Shown here piece after piece: positions 24,206 through 37,403 of a stretch of DNA of 64,000 bases. Every line of letters starts with the position of its first letter. Within the stretch, counting starts at the first letter, position 1. The notes under the pieces are model-generated. The model did no database searches, was not told where the DNA came from, and saw only the letters and a program-made list of their open reading frames with translations. The position numbers were made by a program, and so were the translations under genes. Source of the stretch: Tetrahymena thermophila SB210 (lineage: Eukaryota > Ciliophora > Oligohymenophorea > Hymenostomatida > Tetrahymenidae); NCBI RefSeq assembly GCF_000189635.1, contig NW_002476355.1:1-64000 (forward strand), read 5' to 3'.

Positions 24206-26083
24206 TCAGAATCGTTTTGTGATAATTCCTTTTACTAATTTTTTAATTCCTTCAATAACTTTTAATGCGTATTTTCTTCTTATATTTTGCTTTGATTCGG
24301 TTCCATCATCAAATAATTTATTTTCTTAAATGTTAATTTAAAAAATCTTGAAATTTATTTCTTTTATCAAATTCATGTATGTAAGCTCAATTTCTGGAAT
24401 TTCTTAACTCAAATCAATTTTAAAACACTTCAAATGAAGCTAAATGTCTTATTCGCTGAGTCTAATTTATTTGATGTTTTGATTATTAATTTTTAAAAAT
24501 AAGACTTTGTAATGGCTGTGTGAGAAGTAATCGAAGAATCCTCTTGTCTAGTTTTTATAGTCTCTTCTGCTCGAAATTTTAAGCTCATAAATAATTTTAT
24601 TGAGCTCTTGCATTATAACTTGAGGTAAGTTAAGATTATTTAGAGAATCGCTTCGAAACATGCTCAAAATGTTGTACATAAATAACTTATTCAGATTATG
24701 AAATTATGAATTCTTTACATAAGAGGAGTTTTGTTTCTTTATCCTTGATGATTGTTTTTTTTTTTAATAATTTTATCTTATATCAGAAAAATCAAAGTTT
24801 TTTAAAAAAGGAATTGATTTTGGTTTAATGTTGTTAAACAGAGAATTTTAAATTCTATCTTCAAGTTGATAATTTAATTAGCAATTATTTAAATAATTTA
24901 TCTCGTTTTTTTATTTTGTAAATTTTTATTTTTCTAAAGCAAGTTTCTCTTAGTATTAATTTAATTAAATTTTTAGTTATTTTATTTGTGTATTTTTTTG
25001 TGTAATTAAAATAGTGTTATTTAAATTATTTCCCTGGTAGTAAGAACAAAAGTTTTTATTTATTTCGCTAGCTAAATTTAGAAATAGGCATTTTAAATAT
25101 GTTTGATACTAGTCTTCAAGTTTTTAGTTTGTATAACTTGTTGAAATCTCTTCAGCTTATTCTGTTTTTTTTTGTAATAAATGGCATTATTATGAAAGGT
25201 CTTCTTAGATTTTAGCAATGAGTTGTGTTTCGTCATCTAAGTTATAAAGCTTAAGAAGTTCAGTTTTTAGGTTTTTAAAATATAATTTTTCTTTTTCTAT
25301 TTTTATTTTCTCATTAAAGCTGTTTTTTTGTGGGTTTTTTTATTAATTATTTTCAGATAAATTTTCTACTTTACTTGCAATCTCTGAGCTTACTTCTTAT
25401 TCATCAACAACATACGAATGAGTTTCTGCCTACTATTAAAATGAGCAAATATCCTCTTCTTTGTAATTTTTAGAATATTTTATGCTAACAGTAGGATTAA
25501 ATGAATGGTAATTTTATTCATTAGACTGTTCTTATTTAACGAAATCCTTCTTTTTTTCTTTTAGATCATAGATTTAAGTTATTTTTTTACCTACAGATTG
25601 AATAATTTAAATATTGCTAGTATTAATTGATCTGCTGCTTTTCCAAGAGCACTCAGATTGAGATCCAGATCTTGATTTTTCAAAGTTAAGCAAACAAATT
25701 TGCTAAGGCTAATCTTCATTGAAGCTACTTTGTTCTATATCCATTTAAAATTCCTCCTATTCACTTAATTGATTTGATTGTTAAAAGTTATTAATATTAA
25801 TATTTCTAGATTCTGAATCAGGAAAGTATGCGAGTTATTATTGAATAAGCTGCTATTAGTATTACTTCATATTTTGTTGGTAGGGATAGCAATACTACAT
25901 GCTATTCTAACATACCAAGTAAGGAAGTTATTGATGGCTTACACAATTGTAATTTATTTAATGATTGTTACAGTTAAAATTGCTATTAGTGTTGTGAAGA
26001 TTCTGCAAAAACAGTGCATTCGAGTTAAACTGAATCACTCTTGGAGTTTGCTGAGTTTAATAATTGTAGCATTAGTGAAACAT
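24206..26083 (-). CDS. Coiled-coil protein of unknown function (625 aa)
   Basis: A single uninterrupted frame in the ciliate code from ATG at 26083 to TGA at 24206. The first ATG after an upstream in-frame TGA was chosen; the next Met is about 113 codons in (MDIEQSSFNEDQ). The N-terminal 110 residues are rich in Gln, Asn, Tyr and Cys (for example NFNCNNHQINYNCVSHQQ). The middle is Ser-rich and acidic, followed by coiled-coil segments (KIKIEKEKLYFKNLKTELLK, YQEKLALEKQKFTKQKNEIN). The last 150 residues look globular, ending KLVKGIITKRF. No signal peptide or membrane helix. The family is not recognised. Additional upstream 5' exons around 26290-26470 cannot be excluded. Confidence 0.75.
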
Positions 26084-29053
26084 TGTTTTTTAGTTGGAAA
26101 TAAATTATTAAATTAAATTAATTCTTTATAAAAATAATTCATATTTTGACTATATGTACTATATTTAATAATATCAACTTGAAATTTTAGTCAGTGGTAG
26201 CTTCCTTATAAATAACTTATTTAAAAATTGATTAATAAATAAAAAAAATTCCCAGATGATCAATTTAATGTTTTTATCGAAATAAACAAATACCCACTAA
26301 CTCTGATTGCTCGTCTAACAACTTACTGTAAAAATTATAAATAATTTATCATTTTTTAGTCCTAAGCATTACAAATGGCTAAAATAATCTTTAAAATTTT
26401 GCTTATGTTTCAGACTGATTTTAATTGTCTTCAAAATATTATATTCAATGTGAGCAAATCAGTAAAGTAATATTTTAAAAGGTTAGGAAAGAAAATTGCT
26501 TAATAAAAGAGAATATGAAAAATAGTCAGTTTTAAGTTTTTAAGAAGTATTTTACATAAATTAAGACTTAGATTTTTAAATTAATCCCAAAAACATGTTG
26601 ATTAGAAAATTTGCGAATGAATTATTATTTATTATTCAAAAAGCTTTTTTTAACTTTGAATTAGTCAAAATTAAAGCATGCGTTTGTTTTATTATACAAA
26701 GATTTATGGGGTAGGATTTTAGTGATAAAAAAATATTTAAATATACTTATAATTTATTTGTATTTTTTTTTAAAAGTTATAATTTTTAATTGAATGACTT
26801 TTTTATTTATCAGTCAAATAGTTTCCTAATCAAAAATATTTTATTTTAGTAATAAATCTTTTAAATCTTATCATACATTTTTGTACCATAAAATAAAAAG
26901 AAGCTTTTATTGAAATAAATATATTCTCATAACAACTTTTTATTACCTTAATTTCTTTACTAAAATTTATTAGTTTTAAAGGGTTAGTTAAATGATTTCT
27001 AAAGAATAACCAATTTTGCTAAAATAATACCAAAAATATTTAAATAATCAATAAAAAAAATAATGATTTAAAAATAAAGTTAAAAATTGATATCAATATA
27101 ATTGCAGATAGCAATCAATTTAAAAAAAAAATTATATATTTCACTTTAAAAGCAATATATTCTATTTTATATCAATTTAATTTTTAGTCATCCAGTTTAA
27201 TTTTCAAATATAATAGATACTAGAGTTACTGAGCTCAATTAATCTGGGATTACTAAACCAAACACAATCGAAGATATACTGTGATTGTTTTTAAATCTTA
27301 GAATTTAAAAATGAAAACTAGGCAATCAAAAAAATATGATTAAGGTAGTTTATTTCAAAATAACATTTGCAAACCAAGTTTTTGAAGCTACAGAAAATAT
27401 AATCAAAATATTCAAAAGGAATGTATTACTTAAATAAATTAATAGAATATTAAATTATATTTCTTCTTTTTTAAATTCTGAATATCTAAGTACTTTAAAA
27501 ATTATTTTTATATTTGAACATCAAAATAACTAGATTTAAATTTTAAAAAATTATTAATTACATGAAAAAAGAAAATGAAGTTATTGCTAAAATAATTTTA
27601 GCTAAATATATATAAATCATAATTAGTTAAATAAAATTCAGTGTTTTAAGAAGTACTTGAATTATTTTTAAAATCAAGGATTATAGCATTTAAAAATGTT
27701 TAAATAGCTATTTAATGATGTTATTTAAAAACACTCATTTATAACAATATTTGTTATTATAACTAAACTTTCTTTATGCTTTCCTCATCACCTGAGCTTT
27801 ATTTGAAAAAATAAAGATATTTAATCATGGAAATACTTAATTATTTGAAATATGATGAACTGATTTTTAAAATTTTTACAAAAGTGATTTGTTTTTGTTG
27901 AATGTTTATAAAGGAAATTTAATTTTTGCAAAGCTCTCTAGTTGGGGAGAAAAAAATTAATAGACAAGAAATTTAAATTTTATGTTTAAGTAACTGATAG
28001 AAACTGTTGGTTCTTATATTTTTTTTTCTTTATAAATAATAATAGCTTTATTGATACTTTTCAATTATCATATTATCTCAGGTAATTAATAAAAAGATTA
28101 ATCTAAATAATAGTTTATAGCTTTTGTTTTTAACCACTACTTATATCCAAAAATACTCACTTTAAATTCAATTAAATGGCCCAGTTTATAAATATTCATT
28201 AAGTTACTCATGTTAGAGTCATTTCATAAATTATGTGGTGATATCTATATGTTACATCAGAAATAAATTCATCATTTTTTTTTTAGCTCAAAATTATCAA
28301 ATAAACTCTATGACACTAAGTATATCATTATTTATTATTGAGAGTTGATTAAGCAGAAACTTTTTTTATTCTTGATAAGGGAAAAATTAATGTTTTTATT
28401 TTGAAATATTATGTTTATTAACCTATAGATATAAATATATTTACTTACTTACTTACTATTCTTACCACTAAATATCATCTTTAACACATATAAGAAAAAT
28501 AGTTTGAGCCTTCCAAAAATTTTCTAAATGGCAATAATAAAAGGTTACCTTAATTAATGAGGAATTACAGAATATCATATTTTTTTATTTTTCCAAAATA
28601 ATTTGATTCTTACTCTTTGTATTAAAAAATAAAAATGTAATGGTTTATTAATAATATAATTTAGATATTCATGTAGATAAAACAAAATATTTTAAAATCA
28701 AATAAATAGATTTTTTAAAATTAATACACTGCCATTTTTGATTCAACTACTCTTTCTCTTCTCTGTGTTAATTTTAATTGTTATTAAATTACTATTCATT
28801 TACTGGCTGCTTTTTGAATTATATGTTGATATATGTTTATTAACTATACAATTACTCAATTACACTATTAAAGAGAGAAATGCTATGAGTTACATTTTTA
28901 TTTAAATAAGTAATCTTATTTAATTATTTTTTTGTTATTTATTCATTACTCTACTATTTATTATGTATTATTATGATTATTTACTGTTGGAATATTAGAC
29001 TAATCGGTAATTAAAAAAAAAGTATTAAGGTTTACACTTACAATTCTTAAATC
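26084..29053. other. Long AT-rich region with possible exon remnants
   Basis: About 3 kb without a confident gene. A GC-richer island at 26290-26470 reads openly on the minus strand (segment SLKHKQNFKDYFSHLQCLG) and could be a 5' exon of the coiled-coil gene next to it. A (TTAC)n run lies near 28441-28455. Some longer open frames exist, but their length is compatible with chance because TGA is rare in such DNA. Confidence 0.35.
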
Positions 29054-30250
29054 ATTATAAGTTAGATGATGATTTAAATTTAAATGATTAGGATGATTAT
29101 TAAAAAAAAGAAAAATTCTTTTATGATTTGAAAATGCTGATATTTTAAAATAGAGAAATTAAGTTTTCATTAGTTGTGAGAGTTTGCAAATTTCTATCCG
29201 AAAGGCTATTTCTAAGGTTGTTTTGAGTATTTGAACTACTTTTTAAAAAGAACATAGTAATTTTTATATTTGTATAGTTAAAATATAAATATACATACGG
29301 GAGGATTTTTCTTATATAAATTATGTATTTACTCAAATAATATTACTCAATCTTAAATATTTTTTTTTAAAAATACTAAATTTTTAATTTTTAAAATCAA
29401 TATTAAGATTTTACATTGGTTCAATGATTAATTCGTCCTCATAAATAAGTTAAATATTTATGGAAACTTAAATTTTAAAATTGAAAACGTAGTAAACATG
29501 TTTAATCTGAGGATTATTCATCTGAAGATTAATAATAGCTAATGATGTAATAATTCTGTTTCCTACTTTTTAAAAAACAAGTCGGTGTAGATTAGATTTT
29601 CTAGATTTTTCTGATTTATTTATTTTAAATATCGAGCTTTGAGCTTTTGAATTTACTACTCTATTTTTTTAAATAATAGCATAAATAAACATTAAATAGA
29701 CTATTAAAAATTCTAAAATATTTTACCTAATTCCAGATATTACTTTTTGATAGTGAAAATTTCAACGAATTAAATGTATTTAATTATTATAAATTAACAT
29801 TATTATAAGAATCTATAAAATTCAATATTAATTTCCTTAAATGCTAATACAAAATAATGACTTATTCATTAAAACCTTATTATTTTGAATAAATACTACA
29901 TTTATATATTTTTTTAAATAAATTTTAATGATATTTACTAAATATTTAAATGTATTTTTGTATCTTCTATATATAAATTTGCTTATAAAATTTCCATTTA
30001 TTACTAATAAATTTATTTGATTTTGATTTTTAGTAATCTATGCTATTAAACCTTCACATTAGTTTTTTTACTTCGTTTTCTTTACATGCCTTAGAATTTT
30101 TTTTAGATATTTACACCTTCCATTAATAATATAGCAGCTGAATAGCAAGCCTATTTTATAAAATAATTCTACATATCGTTTCATTATAGCCCGTCAATCA
30201 TTTATGCTTTTATAATATTTAAACGAACTACTTTACTTAATGGAATTGAA
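29054..30250 (-). CDS. Probable multi-exon gene or degenerate gene, incomplete model
   Basis: Three minus-strand blocks have coding character with TGA as the only stop. Block 1 (about 30,240-30,060) reads GYNETICRIILQNRLAIQ and on to NEVKKLM. Block 2 (about 29,780-29,425) includes LHRLVFQKVGNRIITSLAII, NNPQIKHVYYVFNFKI and IYEDELIIEP. Block 3 (about 29,238-29,054) reads SSNTQNNLRNSLSDRNLQTL and ends SSSNLQ at TGA 29054. Blocks 2 and 3 can be joined in frame by a GT-AG intron (donor GTAAAATC after the Pro codon of IIEP, acceptor TTAAAAAG). No start codon is found for the whole, so the 5' part is missing or the gene is decayed. Function unknown. Confidence 0.4.
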
Positions 30251-31823
30251 ATAAAAAGTAAGCATTTTTATGATGTTATTTAATCTACCTGTATTAAAAA
30301 CATGATATTTAGTTATTGGAGAATAATGAAAAAAGTGTATTTAGTATATTTTACAAAATTAGGTATCATTTTTAAGTAAATGTGTAAAATAATGATACAT
30401 TTTAAATCCAAAAAATTTTAATGCTATAACCATATAATAACTTTACAAATACTATATAGCTATCAATACAAATAGCAAAAAAGATGTATTCACATTATAT
30501 TACCTAATAAAGTCTTAAAATTATTTTTATAGAATTGAATCAACTATGGTTATTTATTTCTTTTGCTTAATTTTATAATTTGATTTATTAACAAATAAAT
30601 TCAAACTTGATAATAATAAACGAAATTAAAAGTATATTTAAATCCTTATTAATTAAATATAAATTAATTATTTTTTGATTATTTGCTAATTTTTTATATC
30701 ATTAAAATTTAGATATTAGTTTATGAATGAAACTTAATTAATTTTGAGAGTATATAAATATTAGCTTGTTTTTGTAAAATTTAGTAGATAAATTCAACAG
30801 TTTAGCATTGAATCGCTTAATAAATCAAATATTTTTCATTATTTTCATTGTTAATTTTTATGTTTTTTTTTATTAAGATTTCTTTATCTTAATAAATATT
30901 TAAAAAAAAAAAAATGATTATTTTAGCTAAACATTTTTTTTTCAATTTCAATGTTTATCACAATACAATATTCTAAAATAAATTATCCCTTCATATGTTT
31001 ACAATTTTTATTATTCTATTTATTATTTTAAATTTATTTAAATTTTTAGTGTTGTTCATATATTTTACTTTTGATCTTGTTTTGGTAAATTTTAACTATG
31101 TGATTACTTAAATTATTTTATTTTAGTTAAATCCCTCTAAAATTTTATTTATTTTCTAATTAAGTTATTTTTGAAACAATTTTTTAGATATTCTACAAAA
31201 AGTAGCAGTTATTTTACTAAAAAATTGCTTAAATTAAACATTTTTTCCATTAAAAATAAGAATATAAAAAAATTATTCAAAAATTATATTTTATGCTTCA
31301 CTGAAATATTTATTTATGAAAATTTATATTATTTTAAGATTATTTTATTTAAATTTTTTATTTTATATTTGAAAAATAAAAATATTTGAACAACTTTTAT
31401 GCTTTTTTTAATTATTTAAAAGCAAATATAAATAATCAGCATTAAATTCTTTAGAATATAAAAAAAATAGTTAAAAATAAGTAAATTCTTTTCAAAAATA
31501 AATAATTATCAAAAAAATGAAATTTTGATTGATTGTTGGTTGATATTGAATTTAATTTGATTTATTTTCTTTTTTTATCTAATAAGTAAATTAATCTTAT
31601 TGAAAATGTTATTAATTAAGACACAATTAGTATTCTCGTCTTTTAAAATAGAAAGAAGTAATGAGGAGATAAAATAAAGTAAATTGAATATTTGATAGGT
31701 TTTCAGAATTTATATTGATTAAAATCGAATAAAAAGACATCTTTATGAATGTATGTATGTATGCACATAAATAAGCACATATTTTTTATAGAATTATAAA
31801 GAGTTAGTTTTTCACAGAGAGAT
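30251..31823. other. AT-rich intergenic region
   Basis: About 1.6 kb, among the most AT-rich parts of the window. A plus-strand frame at 31171-31389 is open but consists of Lys/Phe/Ile/Leu from A/T-only codons and was not called. It includes the 3' flank of the cysteine protease gene. Confidence 0.45.
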
Positions 31824-32951
31824 TCAACCAACAACCTTAACGTTTAAGGGATAAGCAGAGTCGGAAAGGATACCGCATTGACCGCAAACCTTTTGGGGCT
31901 TAGCGAAACCAACACAACCGTTACCGTCAAGAGGGGTGAAATCAGTCTTGCAAGTAGGAGTAGCTTCTCTCTTGACTCTGATGTAACCATTTTCACCAAA
32001 TCTGGTACCCCAGGAGTTTCTGACAATCCAATAGTCACCTTCCTTTTCATCAGTACCGTAACCAACCAAAACGACAGCGTGGTTAATATCAACATTATCA
32101 GCACCATCACATCCGTGGAAGACACCAGATTCGTAATCGTGGAAGTTAGAAGCATCAACTGAGATAACGAGGGGACCTTGAGTGGCAACAGCGTTCATAA
32201 GGGAAGCATAGTCGTTTTCAGGGACCTTAAGATAACCGTCAATAGTGACTTCGATGGGTTATTGGGTGGGATCGAAGGTACAGTTACCAGTTTAACCTTA
32301 GTAAGAGGAGTAAGAGTACTTGTATTCAGAAGTCAAACCGAAGAGTTAGACGTAGTTGTAAGCCAATTCAGAGACGGCACCATTGCAACCACCTTGACCA
32401 CCACATTAGTAAGAGTTTTAGACACAAGAAACTAATTGTTGGGTAGAGAGGGTCTTGAGTTGACCAGTAGCGATGGCAGCATATGATTCGATGACGGCAG
32501 TGGTAGCGAAAGCCCAGCATGAACCGCAGTGACCTTAATCCTTAACAGGGGTAACAACACCAGCGTCTCTCCAATCAACAGACTTGGGAAGATCCTTAAC
32601 GTTGATCTTGTCAGAGGTCTTCAAGTTTCTGAACATATTTTATTTGTTAGCAGCATTCTTGACAGTCTTGGAGTAACCAAGAGTGGTTTCTCTGAGTTCT
32701 TCAGCAGTTCTATCAGTGAATTAGTTAATACCCTTCTTGTATCCATTTTCAGAATTAGAGTTGAAGGCTTTAATTTCCTTTAACTTTTATTCGAAGATTC
32801 TCTTTCTTTGGTTGTATTCAGCGGAGAACTTGGTGTAGGCCTTGTTAAAGTCCTTGACGTAGTCATCGAAGGTGTAATTGACCAATTAGTTCCACTTAGG
32901 AGCAGCAGTAGCCAAAACAATTAAAGCGAATAAAAGAACTAACTTTCTCAT
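31824..32951 (-). CDS. Papain-family (C1A) cysteine protease, cathepsin-like preproprotein (375 aa)
   Basis: A single exon from ATG at 32951 to TGA at 31824. Signal peptide MRKLVLLFALIVLATAAP. The propeptide has an I29 inhibitor fold with an ERFNIN-type helix (E45, R49, F53, I60, N64; the first Asn is Lys56) and a GxNxFxD motif at 74-80. The mature enzyme begins near LPKSVDWRDAG. The catalytic set is complete: Gln139, Cys145 in CGSCWAF, His291 in INHAVVLVGYG, Asn312 in VRNSWG. The usual disulphide cysteines (CGGQGGCNG) are present, with an extra Cys-rich C-terminal tail (KVCGQCG). It should be a lysosomal/phagosomal or secreted endopeptidase, activated by pro-region removal. Codons are strongly biased to C/G-ending preferred forms, unlike most of the window, implying very high expression. 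Confidence 0.97.
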
Positions 32952-35900
32952 TCTAATTATTATTTTTTTGCTTATTAATTATTTTCTTATAAATAAATAA
33001 TTAGATTCAAATCAAATATCTTCAGTCTGCTTTTTAATTAAATTTTGTTAGTTAATTGATAGAGAAGACAAGACATACATTTATTAAAGTAAATACATGC
33101 AATTTCCTGTTTGATTTTTTATTCCATTTGAATGAAAGACGAATTAATTTTTCATAGAAAAACAATTTTTATATTGATATATGAATGAATTTACTTATTT
33201 ATGAAAAATAGTAGTTATTAGTTAATTTATCAGCGCTTTATGAACAAATTCTTTTATATAAAATTAAATGTAAATTCTTCTATTAAAATTCTTAGTTTTT
33301 CCTGAACATATTATACCAAAACCTGAACTAAACCACATATCCTAAGAATGTGTATTATCTAAATTATTTTTGATAGAATAATTCGCATGATTTGTTTGCA
33401 TAAAAAGTTAAGGATTCTTACTAGCTATTCTATCAGCTTAACCTTTAATTTTACATGAAAGAATTTTCTTTTATTTACATGATCTTTATATTTTTTCTTA
33501 AAACTTAAAAAAAAATATATTATTTTTTCAGCTAAAAATATATTAGCTCAATCTTAAAATAAACACCAAAACTTTAAGCACTTTCTAGGCAATTTTAAAT
33601 ACGATAACTTTTCAAACGTTTTGTATATTCTTAAGATATTAAATTGAATATGTCAGTATGAAAGCAAAATTTAAAAATTTAATTTCCTTATTTTATCCTC
33701 TGTAATTCAAGGACGAATTTTATCTCAAATAAAAAATATAAAGTGTTTGCTGTTAAATTAAAATAATTCAACAAAATTTAAATAATTCGGCTTAAAATAT
33801 TCTATTTCATTAAATCTAAAACAATAATATAGATATAAATCATCCATTTGTTAAAAAAGCTAAAGATTATGACATTAAACATAATCGAGTAATATTGAAA
33901 GTAAATTAATTGTTGAGAGCTGATAAAAAAATTATATAAAAATATATCATTAGAATTAAGGTTCTAGTTATTAATTACTAAAATTAATAGTTTATTTTGA
34001 CGAAAAAAATAAATATTTGAAAATATAACCAATATTTTAGCATACGTCAAGTTTGTAGATAAATTAATTTAATTTAAATTTACTCTTAATAATTTAATAA
34101 ATTACATTTTTCATTCTTTCATCTCAGACATGAAAGTCATTGTAATATGGAAAACATTTAAAAATTCTTTATTTACTGAATAATGTGTCATAATTTGTCT
34201 TTTTTAATAAAAAATTTTACAATCTAATAGAAAAATGATCGAATTAGAAACAGAAAAATAAAAAAATTTTAAATTTAATTCTAGTCTTTTTAACGAATGC
34301 GAACTCAAAAATTAAAAAAATATTACTTTAAATAGACGACAAAGCATGTTAAAAAGAAATAATTTTTATTTCATTTTATTTTAAGCACTAATATGCCTAC
34401 TTTTACATTCAAATTTCTTTTATAATTATAAAAAAATTCAAATTTACTTATTTGAATAAGATATAAGGTTAAAACTTTTGATGAAGGTACAAAAATTTCT
34501 TATATAACTTTAAATCTTTTATAATGAATTTTATATAAAGAAGAAAATAATGTCTATTTCGTACAAGAAAAAGTTAATTGCATAAAAAGTCTTTTTACTT
34601 TAAATATTTCAATAGTTTTTCTTAAATTTTAAAAGGAAATTATTGTAATTTTGCTTCTATGTATAACTTAAATAAGTTTCAGTAGGAATTTTTAATCCAA
34701 CTGCAATTATGTCAATAAACCTGAACATTTTTTATTTAATATTTAAGTCCTTCAAATCTTGATTCTTTAGGATATATAAATTAAAAACTCTTTTATTATT
34801 GAACTTAAAAGAAAAAAATTCACAAAAATTTAATTTAATACCAAGTAATTATATAAATAAATAAACTATTTTTACCCTAAATCTGTCAAAAATTAATAGT
34901 TTCAAACTGTAAGCTATTGAAGGGTAATTTATTTATAATGAAATATGTATAATAAAGAAATTAAAACTAGGAATTCTTACTTACCATCTATTTATTTTAA
35001 TATATCAGAAAATGTGTAAAGTGGTGAATAAATAAAAAAAAGATATTATTAGCTAAATAAATCAGTTTAATATAAATTTGATTATTTTGGTAAGCTATTT
35101 CTATTTATAAATTTTAAAATACTAAAAAATTTATTTTTGAGACTTTAATTAATATTAGAAAATAATAAAAATATTACGATAGAGATATTTATTCAGTTAG
35201 CTTATTATGATATCAATATTTATTTAATCTGGAGGATTTTTATTTATCTTAAAAAATCAAACTTCAAAAAAATTTTATAAGAACAATTTTTTTAGAAATA
35301 GAAACAAATAGTTTTTATTTAAATTAGAAATTAATTAATATATTATATTTTAAAAGTATAACACTGAAATATTATTAATTAAATCTCTATTTAACATCAT
35401 AAAAAATAATTTTTACATAAACTTATACAAATATTTTAATTTGAATTTATGATGTAATTATTTAAGTTAATTAAATAAATTTTCCAAATAAAAAGTATTT
35501 ATCAGTAATTTTATTTTTAATACTTTTTTAACATTATATTTTAAATACTTCAATAAACTGGTAATTGATTAGAATTTAATAGAATTTTAAGGAAGTTAAG
35601 AATATTTATTTTAAGATTAAAATTAAGATTATTATAATTAATTTATTTGTTTTAATTTTTTGTTAAATTACTTATCTATCTATTTATTTTTTTTGCTAAC
35701 TTACTTTTTTCAATAGGAAGATATACAACAAAATTTTAAATATATATTTTAAATTAAATTAAAGATAAAATAATATTAGCTATTTACTATTATATAATAA
35801 GAAATTTAAAGAAATGTATATATTAGCTATTTCTTTCAGTAGACAAAAATTACTTTTTTTAGATAATTTAATGATGTTAAAAAAAAAAATATTTTAATTA

Positions 35901-36605
35901 TTTTACTAATTAACAGAATCAAGATTAAAGAAAAATTTAGAAGATAAAAGTATTTGTAAAGTTAATTTTTATTATAGTAATGCTAAGTAGAAATTTAAGT
36001 ATTATTTAATTAATTTACAAAAAATAACTCTAAGATTGTTAAATAAATTTCTATTTCCTTATTTATAGATGAAAATATATTGAACTCTAATTAAGTTTAC
36101 ACTTTTTAAAATTCAATAAATTATAAATATTTCAAGCCAAATTATGTTTAAAGATTTCCATTTTTTTGTAAACTTAAATTTGCAATTTAACTTAAAAAAA
36201 ATTTAAATTAATAAATAAAGTATTAATATACCTTAATTTATTTAATAAATTATCTAAAAATTATATATAATATAAGTACCTTTTATTAAATAAAACTAGA
36301 ATTTAATATTGTTTTATTTGTTTGTTGTATTGTAAAATGAAATTCTAAATGATAATAAAAACACCTTAAAAATTGTAATTTTAGAATACATTATAGATAA
36401 TAACCCAAAAAGCTACTAAAATTTAATGAGATATCTTTTCTATGCATATTTAATTTGAAATTGCAATCATATTTTTAACATTCTTATTTTCAAAATACCA
36501 CAGAATATAAATTAGTTTTATTATTTTTGCTGCTTATTTGTTTGTTTGCTTGCTTGCTTGCTTTATGGATTTCTAAGGTGATATATCTTTTTATATCATT
36601 TTGCT
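32952..36605. other. Long AT-rich intergenic region
   Basis: About 3.65 kb. The first part is the 5' flank of the cysteine protease gene. A GC-richer patch at 33290-33460 is open on both strands (plus PEHIIPKPELNHISQE; minus NPQLFMQTNHANYS), so it may be promoter/leader DNA or an unplaced exon. A (GCTT)n run lies at 36548-36563 just before the V-ATPase gene end. No other feature was supported. Confidence 0.4.
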
Positions 36606-37403
36606 TCAATGATGAGTTTTGACGGGAGCAGAGGGTTTTTTAACGACAGGATTAGGGAACATGTAAGAACGAATATCAGGGAGAGAATCTTAAAAGGCAA
36701 GGTCACAACGGACATCAAGAGTATTCTTGACAATAATATCACCTGCTTGATTGGTGAGCAAAATACCACCAAAACATTTTTTATCATCTTCATTTTTGGC
36801 AACAACCTCTTTAGCACCTAATGCAATATCAAAATCATTGAGAGAGACACTACTATTGTCTTTAAGAGCACGTTCTTCCAAAAAACGTGAATTATCAACA
36901 ACAGCATTTAATTTAATAGTGTGGTTCATTTCTTTTTTAATTAAATTAATGTATTCGCTAACTGCACTGCTCAAAATATCCTTGCAAAGGCCTTCATCTC
37001 TTTTAAGACAACGGATGATGATTTTTTCTTCGCCATAAAGTTTAATAAAACCCTAAACCATCAAATTTTTGAGGAAATTCTTGTAAAATGCTTGATCACT
37101 TTGGATCTTTTAAAAGACCTTGTATTGAGCATCTGAAAATACTTTCATCATAGCCTTGTTTCTGACTTCCATTTTTTATAATCTGGAATTGTTAATTGCA
37201 GTTGATCTCTTGATTCTGTGATCCATTTCAACTTATCTAAATCTTTTTTCCATAGCAGATTTAATTTAATCTACTTCCTTTTCGACGATGCTATTCATTT
37301 CAGCTTCGAACTCCTTAAGAGATTTAACCTCAATTTCATAGCTCTTTTCCTTAGCTTCCTAAATGACGAATTCGTTGATTGATACACCACTTTCCTTGTC
37401 CAT
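36606..37403 (-). CDS. ATP6V1E: V-type proton ATPase subunit E
   Basis: A single exon encoding 265 aa, from ATG at 37403 to TGA at 36606. Subunit E is part of the peripheral stalk linking the V1 ATPase head to the membrane V0 sector, so the protein acts on the cytosolic face of acidic organelles and the contractile vacuole system. The N-terminal half is one long charged helix (EIEVKSLKEFEAEMNSIVEK, then RKAMM-type helix). The C-terminal domain carries the family pattern FGGILLTNQAGDIIVKNTLD followed by LPDIRSYMF, matching GGVEI...NGDRKIKVSNTLESRL...LPEVR in animal and plant subunits. It ends with a short Pro/Lys/His tail. Codon bias is moderate. Length is slightly above the usual 226-240. Confidence 0.93.

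Noticed and set aside
25841..26116. Plus-strand hydrophobic ORF (91 aa, several apparent membrane segments)
   Set aside because: It is the antisense of the Gln/Asn/Tyr-rich N-terminus of the minus-strand coiled-coil gene; runs of TAA/CAA Gln codons read as Leu/Ile on the opposite strand.
31171..31389. Plus-strand 72-aa ORF rich in Lys, Phe, Ile, Leu
   Set aside because: Composed almost only of A/T codons in the most AT-rich part of the window; length is compatible with chance.
32178..32783. Plus-strand ORFs opposite the cysteine protease
   Set aside because: They are shadows of a strongly codon-biased minus-strand gene with complete catalytic residues.
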